Of a DNA stretch of 64,000 bases, positions 24,070 to 32,756 are shown piece by piece. Made by a program: the position numbers and the translations under genes. Position 1 is the first letter of the stretch. Every line of letters starts with the position of its first letter. Location: the NCBI RefSeq assembly GCF_030580955.1, contig NZ_JAUQON010000015.1, positions 62,001-126,000 of the forward strand, given 5' to 3'. Source of the stretch: Hymenobacter convexus. Its GTDB lineage: Bacteria > Bacteroidota > Bacteroidia > Cytophagales > Hymenobacteraceae. The notes under the pieces are model-generated. The model saw only the letters and a program-made list of their open reading frames with translations. It searched no databases and was not told where the DNA came from.

Positions 24070-26046
24070 TCAGCGGACGCGGTAGCGCAGCCCAATGCTC
24101 AGCAGCCAGTTCTGCTGCTGCCACGGCAGGCGCGTGGTGGGCTGCTCGTTCACGCGCAGGTCTACGTCGGCGGCGGGCAAATCGACGGTGGCGGTGCTGC
24201 GGAACAGGAAAAACCCGCTTTCCTCGTCCACTTGCAGCTGCGTTTTGCGGCGCAGCGGCACCAGGTAGCTGGCATCGGCCACCAGTTCGTACCGGTGGCT
24301 TAATTCCAGGCCGAGGCCGATGCTGGGGCGCAGGGCATCGCTCACGGTTTGAATGCGGGCGCTCAGCTCATCGGCGCCGAGGTGGGTGCCGGCCACGCGC
24401 AGGCCGCCGTCGGGGTTGTCGAAGGAGCCCAGCGGCAGGCCCACCGTCTGGCGGAGGTAGCCCAGGCCGGCCCGGCCGTAGAGCGGGCGGTGGCCGGGGT
24501 TGAAGTTGTGCTCATAAGCTAGGCCGGCCTCCCAGCCGTCGCCCTTGAACTGCCGGTAGAGACGCTGCGTGGCTAGGCGCACCGCCAGCTTCTTCGTCAG
24601 GGCATACTGGTATTCAAACTGGGTAAAGACGGTCAAATCCTGCGCATTCACTTGGGCCGTGCGCTGCACCTGCAGGCCGTAGCCGGCCGGCGCGTACGCC
24701 ACCGCCAAGCCAGCGCCGGGCACGGCCAGCGGCCAGGCGCCCAGGTGCCAGCCGTAGCTGAAGCGCTTCAGGAAGCGGTCGAAAGCGCTCAGCTGCTTCT
24801 GCTGCGGGTCGGTGCCGGCCTCGGCCGCGGGCCTGAACAGGGAGTCGGCCTGCAGCTGGCGCTTTTGGTCGAACAGGATTTTTTGCACCGCCGCCGGGGG
24901 CAGCAGTGTGGTGTGGCCCTTCCAAAAGGCCGAGTCGTAGGCCACGGTGTTGCGCAGAAACACGTCGTAGAGCTGCGCCCGCTCCACGTAGCCGGGCCGG
25001 GGCGTCTGGGCCGTGTCGATGGCCGTGGTGAGAAATTCGCCAAAGTATTTCAGCGGTGGGCCGACGGGCAGTTTGGCCGTCGTTTGCCACCACACAGTTT
25101 TCAGGTGCCAGCGGCCGGCATAGAACTGGTACGCCACGCGCAGGGCGCGCGAGTCGGCCACGTCGCGCGCGCCCCGGTTGAGGCCGGCGGGCGTGTAGTG
25201 CCACTCGGCTCCCAGAAAGGCGTAGCTGTCCTGCTCGATGTACATGCGGCCCTCCAAAGTAGCGCGGTGGTTGCCCGCCTTCGGCCCGAAGGTGATGACG
25301 TAGACCGGCCGGTCCTGAAACGTGCTGCCGGGCGCTAGGCGGTAATCATAATCTTTGAAATGGGCTGGGTCGATGAAATCTGAGCGGCGGTGCACAAAAT
25401 CGCCCATGTGCGCGATGAACGGCCCGCCCGCCCAGTCGATGCGAATGGGCGTACGGTCGCGCCGCAAATCGACCTTGCGCGACTGCTTTATCTGGATTTC
25501 GCCCTCCGCCGTGCGCTTTCTGTACGACTCCTTGAAGGCCAGCACCAGCCCCTCGGCCAGGTAGCGCGGCTGCCCGGCCGGGTCGTTGTCCGACTCGCGG
25601 TAGAAGCCCGTGAGCTGGGTGGGTCGCACCGGGTAATTGCGCGGAATGCGCGCCACGGCCTCCCGTACGATGCCCAGCACCGAACCCGTCACCTGCACCT
25701 CGCCCAGCGCGGCCGGGCTGATTTTCAGCTCAATGCGCAGCTCCGGCCCCGGCAGCGGCGGCAGGGCGCGGGTGTATTTGCGGTAGCCCAGCAGGGCCAC
25801 TTCCAGCCGCTCGCCCAGCAGCGCCGCCGGAATGCTCAGGGCAAAGCGCCCTTCGTCGTTGGTGCTCGTGCCGATGCGGTTGTCGGCCACGCCCACCTGC
25901 GCGTTCGGGATGGGCTGGTGGGTTTCGGCATCAAGCACTTGGCCGCGCAGCAAAACTGGCCCCTGCGCCAGCGCGGGCCCGGCTAGCAAAACCAGCCAAA
26001 CCAAGTGCAATAGGCGGAGCATTGAAAGCGTTAGCAGTTTCACCAT
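24070..26046 (-). CDS. Carboxypeptidase-regulatory-like / DUF5686-type outer-membrane protein
   Basis: 658 residues from ATG 26046 with a signal peptide (LHLVWLVLLAGPALAQG). An N-terminal CarbopepD_reg_2-like domain occupies about residues 30-115 (LLRGQVLDAETHQPIPNAQV, TNDEGRFALSIP, LLGYRKYTR). A conserved middle block follows (EAVARIPRNYPVRPTQLTGF, YRESDN, GRMYIEQDSYAFLGAEW). The final third (~residue 450 on) alternates in beta strands and ends LSIGLRYRVR, as in an outer-membrane barrel. This organisation matches the DUF5686 family common in Bacteroidota. The function is unknown. Confidence 0.75.
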   Translation of the reverse strand: MVKLLTLSMLRLLHLVWLVLLAGPALAQGPVLLRGQVLDAETHQPIPNAQVGVADNRIGTSTNDEGRFALSIPAALLGERLEVALLGYRKYTRALPPLPGPELRIELKISPAALGEVQVTGSVLGIVREAVARIPRNYPVRPTQLTGFYRESDNDPAGQPRYLAEGLVLAFKESYRKRTAEGEIQIKQSRKVDLRRDRTPIRIDWAGGPFIAHMGDFVHRRSDFIDPAHFKDYDYRLAPGSTFQDRPVYVITFGPKAGNHRATLEGRMYIEQDSYAFLGAEWHYTPAGLNRGARDVADSRALRVAYQFYAGRWHLKTVWWQTTAKLPVGPPLKYFGEFLTTAIDTAQTPRPGYVERAQLYDVFLRNTVAYDSAFWKGHTTLLPPAAVQKILFDQKRQLQADSLFRPAAEAGTDPQQKQLSAFDRFLKRFSYGWHLGAWPLAVPGAGLAVAYAPAGYGLQVQRTAQVNAQDLTVFTQFEYQYALTKKLAVRLATQRLYRQFKGDGWEAGLAYEHNFNPGHRPLYGRAGLGYLRQTVGLPLGSFDNPDGGLRVAGTHLGADELSARIQTVSDALRPSIGLGLELSHRYELVADASYLVPLRRKTQLQVDEESGFFLFRSTATVDLPAADVDLRVNEQPTTRLPWQQQNWLLSIGLRYRVR

Positions 26047-26263
26047 AAAATGGCTTAAGAAAGCGGATTAGCTGGGGTGGGCGGCCTTCATCCGGTACTC
26101 GCGTCGCGAAGAAACGGCCGGACTCGGACTACTTACGGTTTGGCAAATTATTCAACAACCACCGGCTTCTCAACGACGCGAATACCAGGGGCAGTATTCG
26201 GGCTGTAGATTTTTACGCTTTTCAACAACCACCGCTTTTTCGCCGTAACAATCTACTACGCAA

Positions 26264-26860
26264 TTGCTTTACCGCACTAGGAAAATAACCGCCGCGCTGG
26301 GAGTGCTGGGCCTGGCGGGATGCCGGGCGTTCGACCCCGCGCTGCTCGCGCCCACCTCCGACCCTTTGCCCGTCCAACTGCCGCCCCTGGTGGCCGAGGT
26401 CCGGCTGCCGCATTTTTCCGTCAGCCGTGATTCTCAGGCCGTGGCCACGGATGTTCGCACCCTGTTTGGGCGCGAAGTGCGCGAGGTACTGGCCGACTCT
26501 TCCGGCGCGCCCCGGGGCTTCGCGGTGCTCACCGCCCGCCGCGTCCGCTACGGCACAGGGCCGGTTTATTCGTACATCTCGGGCCTGGCGTTTGGCGGGC
26601 TCGCCCTGTTGGGGTTGCCGATGGCCCGCTACCGGTGCGCCGTCGACGTGCAGCTCGACGTGCGCAACCAGCGCCGCGAATTGATAGGCACTTACTATGC
26701 GCAAGGGCAAGCCAAGGCCACGGCCGGCCCCTACAGCCACGCCAACTACGCCCAGCCCGAGCGGGTGCTCTACGTGCAGTGCGTCCGGCAAGGGCTGGCG
26801 CAGATTATGACGCAGCTCCAGCCCGAAATCCCCCACCTTCGGGAGGAGCTGGCGCCGTAA
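26264..26860 (+). CDS. Hypothetical lipoprotein
   Basis: 198 residues. No ATG is available: an in-frame stop lies at 26246 and the first usable start is TTG at 26264, giving LYRTRKITAALGVLGLAGC, a good lipoprotein signal with C20. The mature part has RDSQAVATDVRTLFGREVRE, a hydrophobic segment YISGLAFGGLALLGLPMARY, and a strand-rich region CAVDVQLDVRNQRRELIGTY. No family was recognised. It converges on asd with only two bases between the stop codons. The upstream 217 bases contain two copies of TTCAACAACCACCG, 70 bases apart. Confidence 0.6.
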   Translation: MLYRTRKITAALGVLGLAGCRAFDPALLAPTSDPLPVQLPPLVAEVRLPHFSVSRDSQAVATDVRTLFGREVREVLADSSGAPRGFAVLTARRVRYGTGPVYSYISGLAFGGLALLGLPMARYRCAVDVQLDVRNQRRELIGTYYAQGQAKATAGPYSHANYAQPERVLYVQCVRQGLAQIMTQLQPEIPHLREELAP

Positions 26861-26862
26861 GG

Positions 26863-27864
26863 CTAGCTACCGGCCACCGCCCACTTGCCCACCAGGTACT
26901 CGGCAATCTGCACGGCGTTGGTGGCGGCGCCTTTGCGCAGGTTGTCGGCCACCACCCACATATTGAGGGTGCGGGGCTGGGTTTCGTCGCGGCGCAGGCG
27001 GCCCACCAGCACGGCGTCCTTGCCGTGGCTATCTTTGGGCATGGGGTAGCGGTTGGTGCTGGGGTCGTCCACCAGCTCCACGCCGGGCGTGTTGGCCAGG
27101 ATTTCGCGCACTTCGGCCAAGTCGAATTCCTTCTCAAACTCCACGTTGATGGATTCCGAGTGGCCGCCCATCACCGGAATCCGCACGCAGGTGGCCGTGA
27201 CACGGATGCTGTCGTCGCCCATGATTTTTTTGGTCTCGTTCACCATCTTCAGCTCTTCCTTGGTGTAGCCGTTGGGCTCGAACACGTCGATGTGCGGCAA
27301 CACGTTCAGGTCGATGGCATGCGGGTAGGCGGGGTTGGTGGCGGGCTGGCCAGCGCGCTCTTCCAGCAGCTGGTCCACGGCTTTTTTGCCGGTGCCAGTC
27401 ACGCTCTGGTAGGTGCTCACCACAATGCGCTGCACTTTGTAGGCCTTGTGCAAATCATTCAGGGCCACCACCATCTGAATGGTGGAGCAGTTGGGATTGG
27501 CAATGATTTTATCTTCCGGCGTGAGGGTGTCGGCGTTCAGTTCGGGCACCACCAGCTTTTTGGTGGGGTCCATGCGCCAAGCCGAGGAATTGTCGATGAC
27601 GGTGGTGCCCACGGCAGCAAAGCGCGGCGCGTGCTCTTTGCTCACCGAGCCGCCGGCCGAGAAAATGGCAATGTCGGGCCGGGCCGCAATGGCGTCGTCC
27701 ATGCTCACCACGGGGTATTTTTTGCCCAGAAACTCCACCACTTGGCCCACCGACCGGGCCGAGGCCACGGGCAGCAGCTCGGTGAGCGGAAACTGACGCT
27801 CGGCCAGCACTTTCAGCATCTCGGTGCCCACCAAACCGGTGGCACCCACAACAGCAATTTTCAT
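26863..27864 (-). CDS. asd: Aspartate-semialdehyde dehydrogenase
   Basis: 333 residues. It reduces aspartyl phosphate to aspartate semialdehyde with NADPH, the branch point to lysine/diaminopimelate, threonine and methionine. The N-terminus has the nucleotide-binding loop VVGATGLVGTEML. The catalytic cysteine is C126 in NPNCSTIQMVV, with the conserved STYQSVTGTGKKAV loop after it. Further family features are RIPVMGGHSESINVEFEKEF and the C-terminal VADNLRKGAATNAVQIAEYL. Length and motifs are normal for the bacterial enzyme. It is a stand-alone gene on the minus strand. Confidence 0.97.
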   Translation of the reverse strand: MKIAVVGATGLVGTEMLKVLAERQFPLTELLPVASARSVGQVVEFLGKKYPVVSMDDAIAARPDIAIFSAGGSVSKEHAPRFAAVGTTVIDNSSAWRMDPTKKLVVPELNADTLTPEDKIIANPNCSTIQMVVALNDLHKAYKVQRIVVSTYQSVTGTGKKAVDQLLEERAGQPATNPAYPHAIDLNVLPHIDVFEPNGYTKEELKMVNETKKIMGDDSIRVTATCVRIPVMGGHSESINVEFEKEFDLAEVREILANTPGVELVDDPSTNRYPMPKDSHGKDAVLVGRLRRDETQPRTLNMWVVADNLRKGAATNAVQIAEYLVGKWAVAGS

Positions 27865-27979
27865 GGATAAAGCAGAAATATAAAAAGCTGCCCCCTGGCG
27901 GGGGAAGCAACTGCAAATGTCGCCACAAATGGACTACTTTAGACGTCGCGTAGGCCAGCACTGCGCTTTTGAGTCGTTT

Positions 27980-28063
27980 GTCATCCTAAGCGTAGCGAAG
28001 GACCTTATCACGTTAGAACCATTGTGCTAGTGTGATAAGGTCCTTCGCTACGCTCAGGATGAC
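27980..28063. repeat. Palindromic repeat family A, copy 2 (variant)
   Basis: GTCATCCTAAGCGTAGCGAA and its near reverse complement TTCGCTACGCTCAGGATGAC form arms of about 34 bases, with ~16 unpaired central bases. The sequence differs from the GTCATGCTGAGCG form in the first arm and in the GGACCTTATCAC interior. It sits between divergent genes. Confidence 0.85.
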
Positions 28064-28095
28064 AGGCGTTTGTCCTTCACTCCTCATTGGCTTCG

Positions 28096-30705
28096 ATGAA
28101 ACACCTTTACCTGCTGCTCCTATTGCTGCTGCCTGTTTTCGCCCACGCCCAGCTGCGCGACGATTTCACCGACGGCAACTTTACCGCCAACCCGGCCTGG
28201 GCCGGCGACGCGGCCAGCTTCCAGGTGCTCACGCAGCAACTGCAAAGCAACGGGCCGGCCGTAACGCCCACCACCATTGCCCTGAGCACGCCCTGCCAGG
28301 CCAGCACGGGCACTGTGTGGGAATTCTGGGCCAACCTGAAGCTGGCCACCAGCTCCGGCAACCTGGCCGACGTGTGGCTGATGGCCACCCAGAGCGACCT
28401 GAAAAACACCAGCAATACCGGCTACTTTATACGTCTGGGCGGTACCGACGACGAAGTGAGCCTGTTCCGCAAAGACTCGACCCGCGCCGCCGTGCTCGTC
28501 ATCGACGGCCTGAACGGCACCCTGGCCAGCACCACCAACAACCTGGTGCGCGTGCGCGTGACGCGCACCACCGCCAACCGCTGGACGCTGGAGCGCGACC
28601 TCACCGGCGGCCGCAACTTCGTGGCCGAAGCCGCCCAGCCCATCGATGGCACCTACCAGCGCAGCGCCTACTTCGGCGTGTCGCTGCTCTACTCCTCGGC
28701 CAACTCGCGCAACTTTGCCTTCGACGACTTTGCCGTAACCGACGCCACCGCGCCCACGCTGCTGCGCGCCCAGCCCATCGACTCCCGTTTAGTCGACGTT
28801 GTTTTCAACGAGGCCATGGACCCGGCCACGGCCACCAACCCCGCCAACTATCGCCTGCAGAGCGGCGCCGTGCCCACGGCCGCGCGCTTCTTTTCCAGCG
28901 CCAACACCCAGACGGTGCGCCTCACTTTTGGAACCGATTTTGCGACCAGCAACGTGCTGGAAGTGCGCAACGTGGCCGACCTCTACGGCAACGTGGCCAC
29001 CGGGCCGCTCACGGCTGCCTTCGCCGGGCCGCCGGTAGCGCCGCAGGTAGGCGACTTGATTATCAGCGAAATATTTGCTGATGAAACGCCGCAGGTGGGT
29101 TTGCCACTGTCGGAATACGTAGAGATTTACAACCGCAGCGTCACCAAAGTCCTTAGCCTGGCGGGCGTGAAGCTGGGCAAGCCCACGAGCACCACCACGT
29201 TTGCCGTGTTTGCCGACACGGCCAAACTGCTGCCGGGCCAGTACGCGGTGGTGTGCGGCAGCACGCGCATTAGCCAGTTTGTGCAACCCGGCATCAAGGT
29301 GTATGGGCCCACCAATTTTCCCTCGCTCAGCAACGGCGGCGACCAACTGGTGCTGCGCGGACGCGACGGTCGTACCCTATTTGAGGTGACATACTCCGAC
29401 ACCTGGTACCGCGACGCCAAGAAAAAGGACGGCGGCTGGAGCCTGGAAATGATTGACGCCAACAACTACTGCGCCGGCGCCAACAACTGGACGGCTAGCA
29501 CCGACCCGCTGGGCGGCACGCCGGGCAAAGTGAATTCGGTGCGCGCTGCCAACGCCGATGCCACGGCCCCCACCCTGCTGCGCGCCGTGGCCCTGAATGC
29601 CACCACCGTCCGCGTCTACTTCTCTGAAAAGCTCGACAGCGCCACTGCTGCCAGTGCCGCCCGCTACGCCCTGGCCGCCCCCGGCCCGGCCGTAGCTCGT
29701 GCCGCGCCTGTGGCGCCTGATTTCCGGCAGGTGGACCTGACGCTGGCCGCCGCCCTGACGCCCAGCCGCCCCACCACCCTCACCGTGCAAACGGCCACCG
29801 ACTGTGTGGGCAATGCCAGCGGCCCCTTGCAATCGGCCACGCTGGCGCTGCCCGAAGCGGCCGTGAGCGGCGACGTGGTGATAAACGAGCTGTTGTTTAA
29901 CCCGCGCACCGGCGGCGTGCGCTTCGTGGAGCTGCTGAACCGCAGCACCAAGTTCATCGACCTGCAGGGCTGGCAAATCGGCAACCTCAAGCCCGATACC
30001 AGCGTGGATGCCGACGTGCTGAGCACCGCGCCGCTGGTGCTGGCGCCGGGCCAGCTGCTGGCCTTCAGCACGAGTACGAGCACCATCGTTTCGCAATACC
30101 CGACCAGCAGCGACGAGGCCAATTTGGTGCAAACGGGTGGTTTTCCGACCTTTCCGGACGCCAGCACGGCTTTGCTGTTCAACGCCACGGGCATTGAAAT
30201 TGACCGCTTTGCCTACAGCAAAACCATGCACCTGAGCTTGCTGGCTTCGCAGGAAGGCGTGTCGCTGGAACGCATTCGGGCGGCGGGACTCAGCAACGGC
30301 AGCAACTTCCACTCGGCGGCCAGCGCCGTGGGCTACGCCACGCCCGGCCGGCCCAACTCGCAGGCCCAGGATGCGGTGGGCGGCGACCAGGAGTGGGCCG
30401 TGGCGCCCGAAGTTTTCACCCCCGACGATGACGGCCAGCAGGACTTTGCCACCCTCAACTACCACCTCGACCAGCCCGGCTACGCCGCCACCGTGACGGT
30501 ATACGACGCCCTGGGCCGCCTCACGCGCCGCCTCGTGCGCAACGAAACCCTGCCCACCACCGGCTTCGTGCAGTGGGACGGCATCGATGACCGGGGCCAC
30601 AAGGCGGCCGTGGGCTACTACATCCTGCTGGTTGAATTATTCCGCCCCAGCGGCGGCGAAAAGCGCGAATTCAAGAAGACCGTAGTGCTGGGCGCCCGGT
30701 TTTGA
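28096..30705 (+). CDS. Lamin-tail-domain surface protein with FlgD-like C-terminus
   Basis: 869 residues from ATG 28096, signal MKHLYLLLLLLLPVFAHAQ. Domains in order: a jelly-roll-like N-terminal module, a SbsA Ig-like module (PTLLRAQPIDSRLVDVVFNE), a lamin-tail domain (GDLIISEIFADETPQVGLPL...EIYNRSVTKVLSL), a second Ig-like module (PTLLRAVALNATTVRVYFSE) and a second lamin-tail domain (GDVVINELLFNPRTGGVRFV). The last ~100 residues (EVFTPDDDGQQDFATLNYHL, VYDALGRLTRRLV, QWDGIDDRGHKAAVGYYILL) form a FlgD-like Ig domain typical of T9SS type B-related cargo. It is expected to be secreted and displayed. The ligand is unknown. Confidence 0.82.
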   Translation: MKHLYLLLLLLLPVFAHAQLRDDFTDGNFTANPAWAGDAASFQVLTQQLQSNGPAVTPTTIALSTPCQASTGTVWEFWANLKLATSSGNLADVWLMATQSDLKNTSNTGYFIRLGGTDDEVSLFRKDSTRAAVLVIDGLNGTLASTTNNLVRVRVTRTTANRWTLERDLTGGRNFVAEAAQPIDGTYQRSAYFGVSLLYSSANSRNFAFDDFAVTDATAPTLLRAQPIDSRLVDVVFNEAMDPATATNPANYRLQSGAVPTAARFFSSANTQTVRLTFGTDFATSNVLEVRNVADLYGNVATGPLTAAFAGPPVAPQVGDLIISEIFADETPQVGLPLSEYVEIYNRSVTKVLSLAGVKLGKPTSTTTFAVFADTAKLLPGQYAVVCGSTRISQFVQPGIKVYGPTNFPSLSNGGDQLVLRGRDGRTLFEVTYSDTWYRDAKKKDGGWSLEMIDANNYCAGANNWTASTDPLGGTPGKVNSVRAANADATAPTLLRAVALNATTVRVYFSEKLDSATAASAARYALAAPGPAVARAAPVAPDFRQVDLTLAAALTPSRPTTLTVQTATDCVGNASGPLQSATLALPEAAVSGDVVINELLFNPRTGGVRFVELLNRSTKFIDLQGWQIGNLKPDTSVDADVLSTAPLVLAPGQLLAFSTSTSTIVSQYPTSSDEANLVQTGGFPTFPDASTALLFNATGIEIDRFAYSKTMHLSLLASQEGVSLERIRAAGLSNGSNFHSAASAVGYATPGRPNSQAQDAVGGDQEWAVAPEVFTPDDDGQQDFATLNYHLDQPGYAATVTVYDALGRLTRRLVRNETLPTTGFVQWDGIDDRGHKAAVGYYILLVELFRPSGGEKREFKKTVVLGARF

Positions 30706-31007
30706 CGCGACGCCTAGCAGGCCGCGCCGGTCATTGCGAGGGCGCAGCCCGTGGCAACCGAAGGTCAGCGTAGCTAATCCTTCCTATCAAAACCAGACAC
30801 TTCCTTTTACCAGAAAGCCCCGACACTGCACAGTGTCGGGGCTTTCTGGTTGTTTAAAAAAGGGCCTTAAAACACTTAAAAAGGGCTTTATCACTTATCA
30901 GAGTTGGTCGCTGCGAACAGGACGGATTGCTTCGCTGCGCTCGCAATGACAGGCGGGGTCTTTGCCAGTCCCATTAAACCCCGCCCACTGGTTCGCGTCT
31001 TAAAGAC
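30706..31007. repeat. Intergenic region with split palindrome family E and terminator
   Basis: GTCATTGCGAGGGCGCAG at 30730 and its relative CTGCGCTCGCAATGAC ending 30950 are inverted arms around a ~170-base interior. The interior holds the terminator at 30810-30849. The arms resemble a further palindromic family built on GTCATTGCGAGCGCAG. Confidence 0.65.
30810..30849 (+). terminator. Rho-independent terminator
   Basis: The perfect hairpin CCAGAAAGCCCCGACACTG / CAGTGTCGGGGCTTTCTGG is followed by TTGTTT. It lies about 100 bases after the lamin-tail protein gene. Confidence 0.85.
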
Positions 31008-32579
31008 ATGAACAGCGCCCAGCAACTCCAGCACCTGTACTGGCGCGCCGGCTTCGGCCCGCGCCCCCAAGACGTGGCCGCCGGCCTCAGCCCGCGCAAG
31101 GCCCTGCGCCAACTCCTGCACGATTCGGAGAAATACGAGCCCTTGGTCGGCCCGGCCCTCAGCTACGCCGACCCGCAGGGCATGGCCATGACCGACCCGG
31201 CTTCCATCAAAGGCAACCCCGTGCCGAACGGCATGGTGACCACGCCCGACCAGCCGGCGCCTCCCGGCGCGCCCGTGCCGCCGGTGGCGCCCATGCGCCC
31301 GCGGGCGGCTTTCCGGGGCGGCACCATTGCGGCCGGCGTGCCGCGCCTGCGCCGCGCCGACCTCACGCCCGAGCAGCGCAAGATGCAGAACGAGGGCATC
31401 CGCGACGCCTTCAACAACATGAGCACGGCCTGGATGGACCGCATGGCTACCTCGCCCGCTCAGCTGCGCGAAAAAATGGTACTGTTCTGGCACGGCCACT
31501 TCGCCTGCCGCGTGCGCCAGCCCGATGCCGCCCTGAGCCTGCACAACGCCATGCGCCAGCACGCCCTGGGCAAATTCCCGGATTTGCTGCTGGCCGTGAG
31601 CCAGGAGCCGGCCATGCTACAGTTCCTCAACAACCAGCAAAACCGCAAGGAGCACCCCAACGAAAACTTCGCCCGCGAGGTGATGGAGCTCTTCACACTG
31701 GGCCGCGGCAATTACACCGAAAACGACGTGAAGGAAGCCGCCCGGGCCTTCACCGGCTGGGGCTACGACTACCAAAGCCGCTTCAAGTTCCGGGAGCGGG
31801 AGCACGACGCGGGCCCCAAAACCTTCCTCGGCAAAACCGGCAACCTGACGGGCGAGGATGTGCTGACGCACATCATGGCGCAGCCGGCGGCGGCCACATT
31901 CTTGGTCACAAAAATCTACCGCTTCTTCGTGAACGACGTGCCCAACCCGGCGCACATCGAGCCATTGGCGCGGGACTTCCGCAAGAGCGGCTACGACCTG
32001 GCCGATTTGATGGAGCGCCTGTTTTCGGCCGATTGGTTTTATGAGCCGGCTAATGTGGGCACGCACATCAAGAGCCCGGTGGAACTGCTGGCCGGCATCC
32101 GGCGCACGCTGAATGTGAAGATTGACAACAGCCAGCCACTGCTGGGCTACCAGCGCGCGCTGGGCCAGAACCTGTTTCAGCCGCCGAACGTGGCGGGCTG
32201 GCCCGGCGGCCGCAACTGGATAGATTCGTCGTCGCTGCTGCTGCGCCTGCAGCTGCCGGCCATTCTCTTCAAAAACGCTGAGTTTGCGGTAGCGCTCAAG
32301 CAGGACGAAAACGACATCGCGCCCAACATGACAAAGGCTGAGCGCACCGTGCGGCCCGGCGCGGGCGCCCACCTGCCGCTGGCACCACTGCAACAGCTGC
32401 TGGGCGCCACGCCCGCTACCCAGCAGCCCGAGAAGCTGAGTTCCTTTCTGCTGCAAGCCAACATCCGGCCCGAGAATCTGCAGTTGGTGCAGCAGGCCGC
32501 CGCTCAGAAAGAGCCCGCCGAAGCCTTGCGCGCCACGCTGGTGAGCTTGCTGAGCTTGCCGGAGTACCAGCTGGCGTAA
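31008..32579 (+). CDS. DUF1800 domain-containing protein
   Basis: 523 residues from ATG 31008, a typical length for the family. It opens with LQHLYWRAGFGPRPQDVAAG, the family's start motif, and contains LREKMVLFWHGHFACRV, NENFAREVMELFTLGRGNYT, AARAFTGWGY and PPNVAGWPGGRNWIDSSSLL, all characteristic. No convincing signal peptide is present. DUF1800 proteins are almost always next to DUF1501 proteins, as here, and the pair is thought to act at the cell envelope, but the biochemical role is unknown. A family A palindrome lies in the gap between the two. Confidence 0.92.
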   Translation: MNSAQQLQHLYWRAGFGPRPQDVAAGLSPRKALRQLLHDSEKYEPLVGPALSYADPQGMAMTDPASIKGNPVPNGMVTTPDQPAPPGAPVPPVAPMRPRAAFRGGTIAAGVPRLRRADLTPEQRKMQNEGIRDAFNNMSTAWMDRMATSPAQLREKMVLFWHGHFACRVRQPDAALSLHNAMRQHALGKFPDLLLAVSQEPAMLQFLNNQQNRKEHPNENFAREVMELFTLGRGNYTENDVKEAARAFTGWGYDYQSRFKFREREHDAGPKTFLGKTGNLTGEDVLTHIMAQPAAATFLVTKIYRFFVNDVPNPAHIEPLARDFRKSGYDLADLMERLFSADWFYEPANVGTHIKSPVELLAGIRRTLNVKIDNSQPLLGYQRALGQNLFQPPNVAGWPGGRNWIDSSSLLLRLQLPAILFKNAEFAVALKQDENDIAPNMTKAERTVRPGAGAHLPLAPLQQLLGATPATQQPEKLSSFLLQANIRPENLQLVQQAAAQKEPAEALRATLVSLLSLPEYQLA

Positions 32580-32605
32580 GCTAGCTGATGATGGATTTTA
32601 TGAAC

Positions 32606-32706
32606 GTCATGCAGAGCGCAGTTAAGCATTTCGCTCGCCACTACTAATCTTTATTAACGATTGAATTGCTGCCCCACGCGAGATGCTTCGCTACGCTCTG
32701 CATGAC
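32606..32706. repeat. Palindromic repeat family A, copy 3
   Basis: GTCATGCAGAGCGCAG ... CTACGCTCTGCATGAC. The inner arms are partly degraded (TTAAGCATTTCGCTCGCC against GCGAGATGCTTCG). It separates the DUF1800 and DUF1501 genes. Confidence 0.85.
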
Positions 32707-32756
32707 GTGCTGATATTTTAGCTACCTCCCTTTCCACTCCTTTCGAAAACAAACTT

